Assembly (NCBI GenBank): GCA_020430865.1 | Contig: JAGQIY010000296.1 | Location: 1-5,534, forward strand | From: Myxococcales bacterium | GTDB taxonomy: Bacteria > Myxococcota > Polyangia > Polyangiales > Polyangiaceae | Reading direction: 5' to 3' | Length of the DNA: 5,534 bases | In this document: in pieces, positions 5,400-5,534 of the stretch | Layout of the letters: the number at the start of each line of letters is the position of its first letter | How positions within the stretch are numbered: the first letter of the stretch is position 1 | Made by a program: the position numbers and the translations under genes | Notes under the pieces: generated by a model | Databases searched by the model: none | The model's input: only the letters and a program-made list of their open reading frames with translations | What the model was told of the DNA's origin: nothing

Positions 5400-5429
5400 C
5401 GGCCCGCGCTCCGAGTCGGAGGCGGGCCG
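5400..5429. terminator. GC-rich hairpin, probable bidirectional terminator
   Basis: CGGCCCGC at 5400-5407 pairs perfectly with GCGGGCCG at 5422-5429, and the inner CTCCG (5409-5413) pairs with CGGAG (5417-5421) around an AGT loop, with one bulged G at 5408: 13 base pairs. It lies between convergent genes, the right place for termination in both directions. No T-run follows on either strand, so it is not a textbook intrinsic terminator. Confidence 0.6.
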
Positions 5430-5456
5430 CTGTCAGCGCCTGGTCGAGGCGTTCGT

Positions 5457-5534
5457 TCAGAAGCGAAAGGCGTTCTTGCCAGCGTAGATCGCGGAGTCGT
5501 CGAGCTCGTCGCAGATGCGCAATAGCTGGTTGTA
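5457..5534 (-). CDS. eno: Enolase, C-terminal fragment (5' part beyond window)
   Basis: Reading the minus strand from the right edge gives 25 codons then TGA: YNQLLRICDELDD followed by SAIYAGKNAFRF. This matches the conserved enolase C-terminus (YNQLLRIEEELG-x-x-A-x-YAGxxAF), the last helix of the barrel domain. Enolase converts 2-phosphoglycerate to phosphoenolpyruvate in glycolysis. The EEEL usually seen here is CDEL, a mild variation including a Cys. Only the end of the gene is visible, so completeness cannot be judged. It faces the two-repeat lipoprotein tail to tail. Confidence 0.8.
   Translation of the reverse strand, partial: YNQLLRICDELDDSAIYAGKNAFRF

Larger units (their letters stand above)
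5363..5456. other. Intergenic gap between convergent genes
   Basis: This 94-bp gap separates the stop of the two-repeat lipoprotein from the stop of enolase on the other strand. It contains two adjacent stem-loops (5382-5399 and 5400-5429) and nothing else that I recognise. No promoter is expected since both genes end here. Confidence 0.6.

Overview
The window looks like a piece of a large, GC-rich myxobacterial chromosome, most likely Polyangiales/Sorangiineae-like. I infer this from four things: strong G/C bias at third codon positions, a Gly/Ser/Thr-rich lipoprotein tail beginning with Asp-Ala-Gly repeats, a MopE-type DxDGDG...DCDD...DGxDxDCDG metal-binding motif, and a Myxococcus-type cysteine-rich (CGDG...CDDG...C...C) repeat. 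There are six intact or partial protein genes besides the enolase fragment at the right edge. I see no rRNA, tRNA, CRISPR array, transposase or other mobile element.

Layout. (1) Positions 2-1129, minus strand: a lipoprotein with a lamin-tail-like, cysteine-containing domain and a long Gly/Thr/Ser-rich tail built on degenerate tandem repeats. It runs off the left edge. (2) 1130-1408: a spacer between divergent genes. (3) 1409-1819, plus strand: a small protein with a zinc ribbon, a hydrophobic segment, a lipobox-like Cys followed by YGAP, and a Ca/metal-binding repeat. (4) 1827-3089, minus strand: a radical SAM/SPASM enzyme. (5) 3113-3802, minus strand: a second zinc-ribbon/lipobox/YGAP protein with a different, disulfide-rich exported part, directly upstream of the radical SAM gene. 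(6) 3803-3906: a divergent spacer containing a palindrome. (7) 3907-4623, plus strand: a class I SAM-dependent methyltransferase, followed after 13 bp by (8) 4637-5362, plus strand: a lipoprotein made of two copies of a ~95-residue beta-rich repeat. (9) 5382-5429: two abutting hairpins between convergent genes. (10) 5457-5534, minus strand: the last 25 codons of enolase.

The most interesting part is 1409-3802. A radical SAM/SPASM enzyme of the kind that modifies peptides is flanked on both sides by two proteins whose N-terminal parts match each other (CxxC...CPHC ribbon, hydrophobic stretch, TLMACYGAP). Their exported parts are unrelated. This looks like a post-translational modification system in which a shared 'zinc-ribbon leader plus lipobox-YGAP' module is recognised and/or modified, with variable cargo attached. 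It recalls the radical SAM/lipoprotein systems described in silico in Bacteroidetes, where lipoproteins carry a YGxPxA-like motif after the lipobox. That parallel is from memory and was not searched. The chemistry and the modified residue are unknown.
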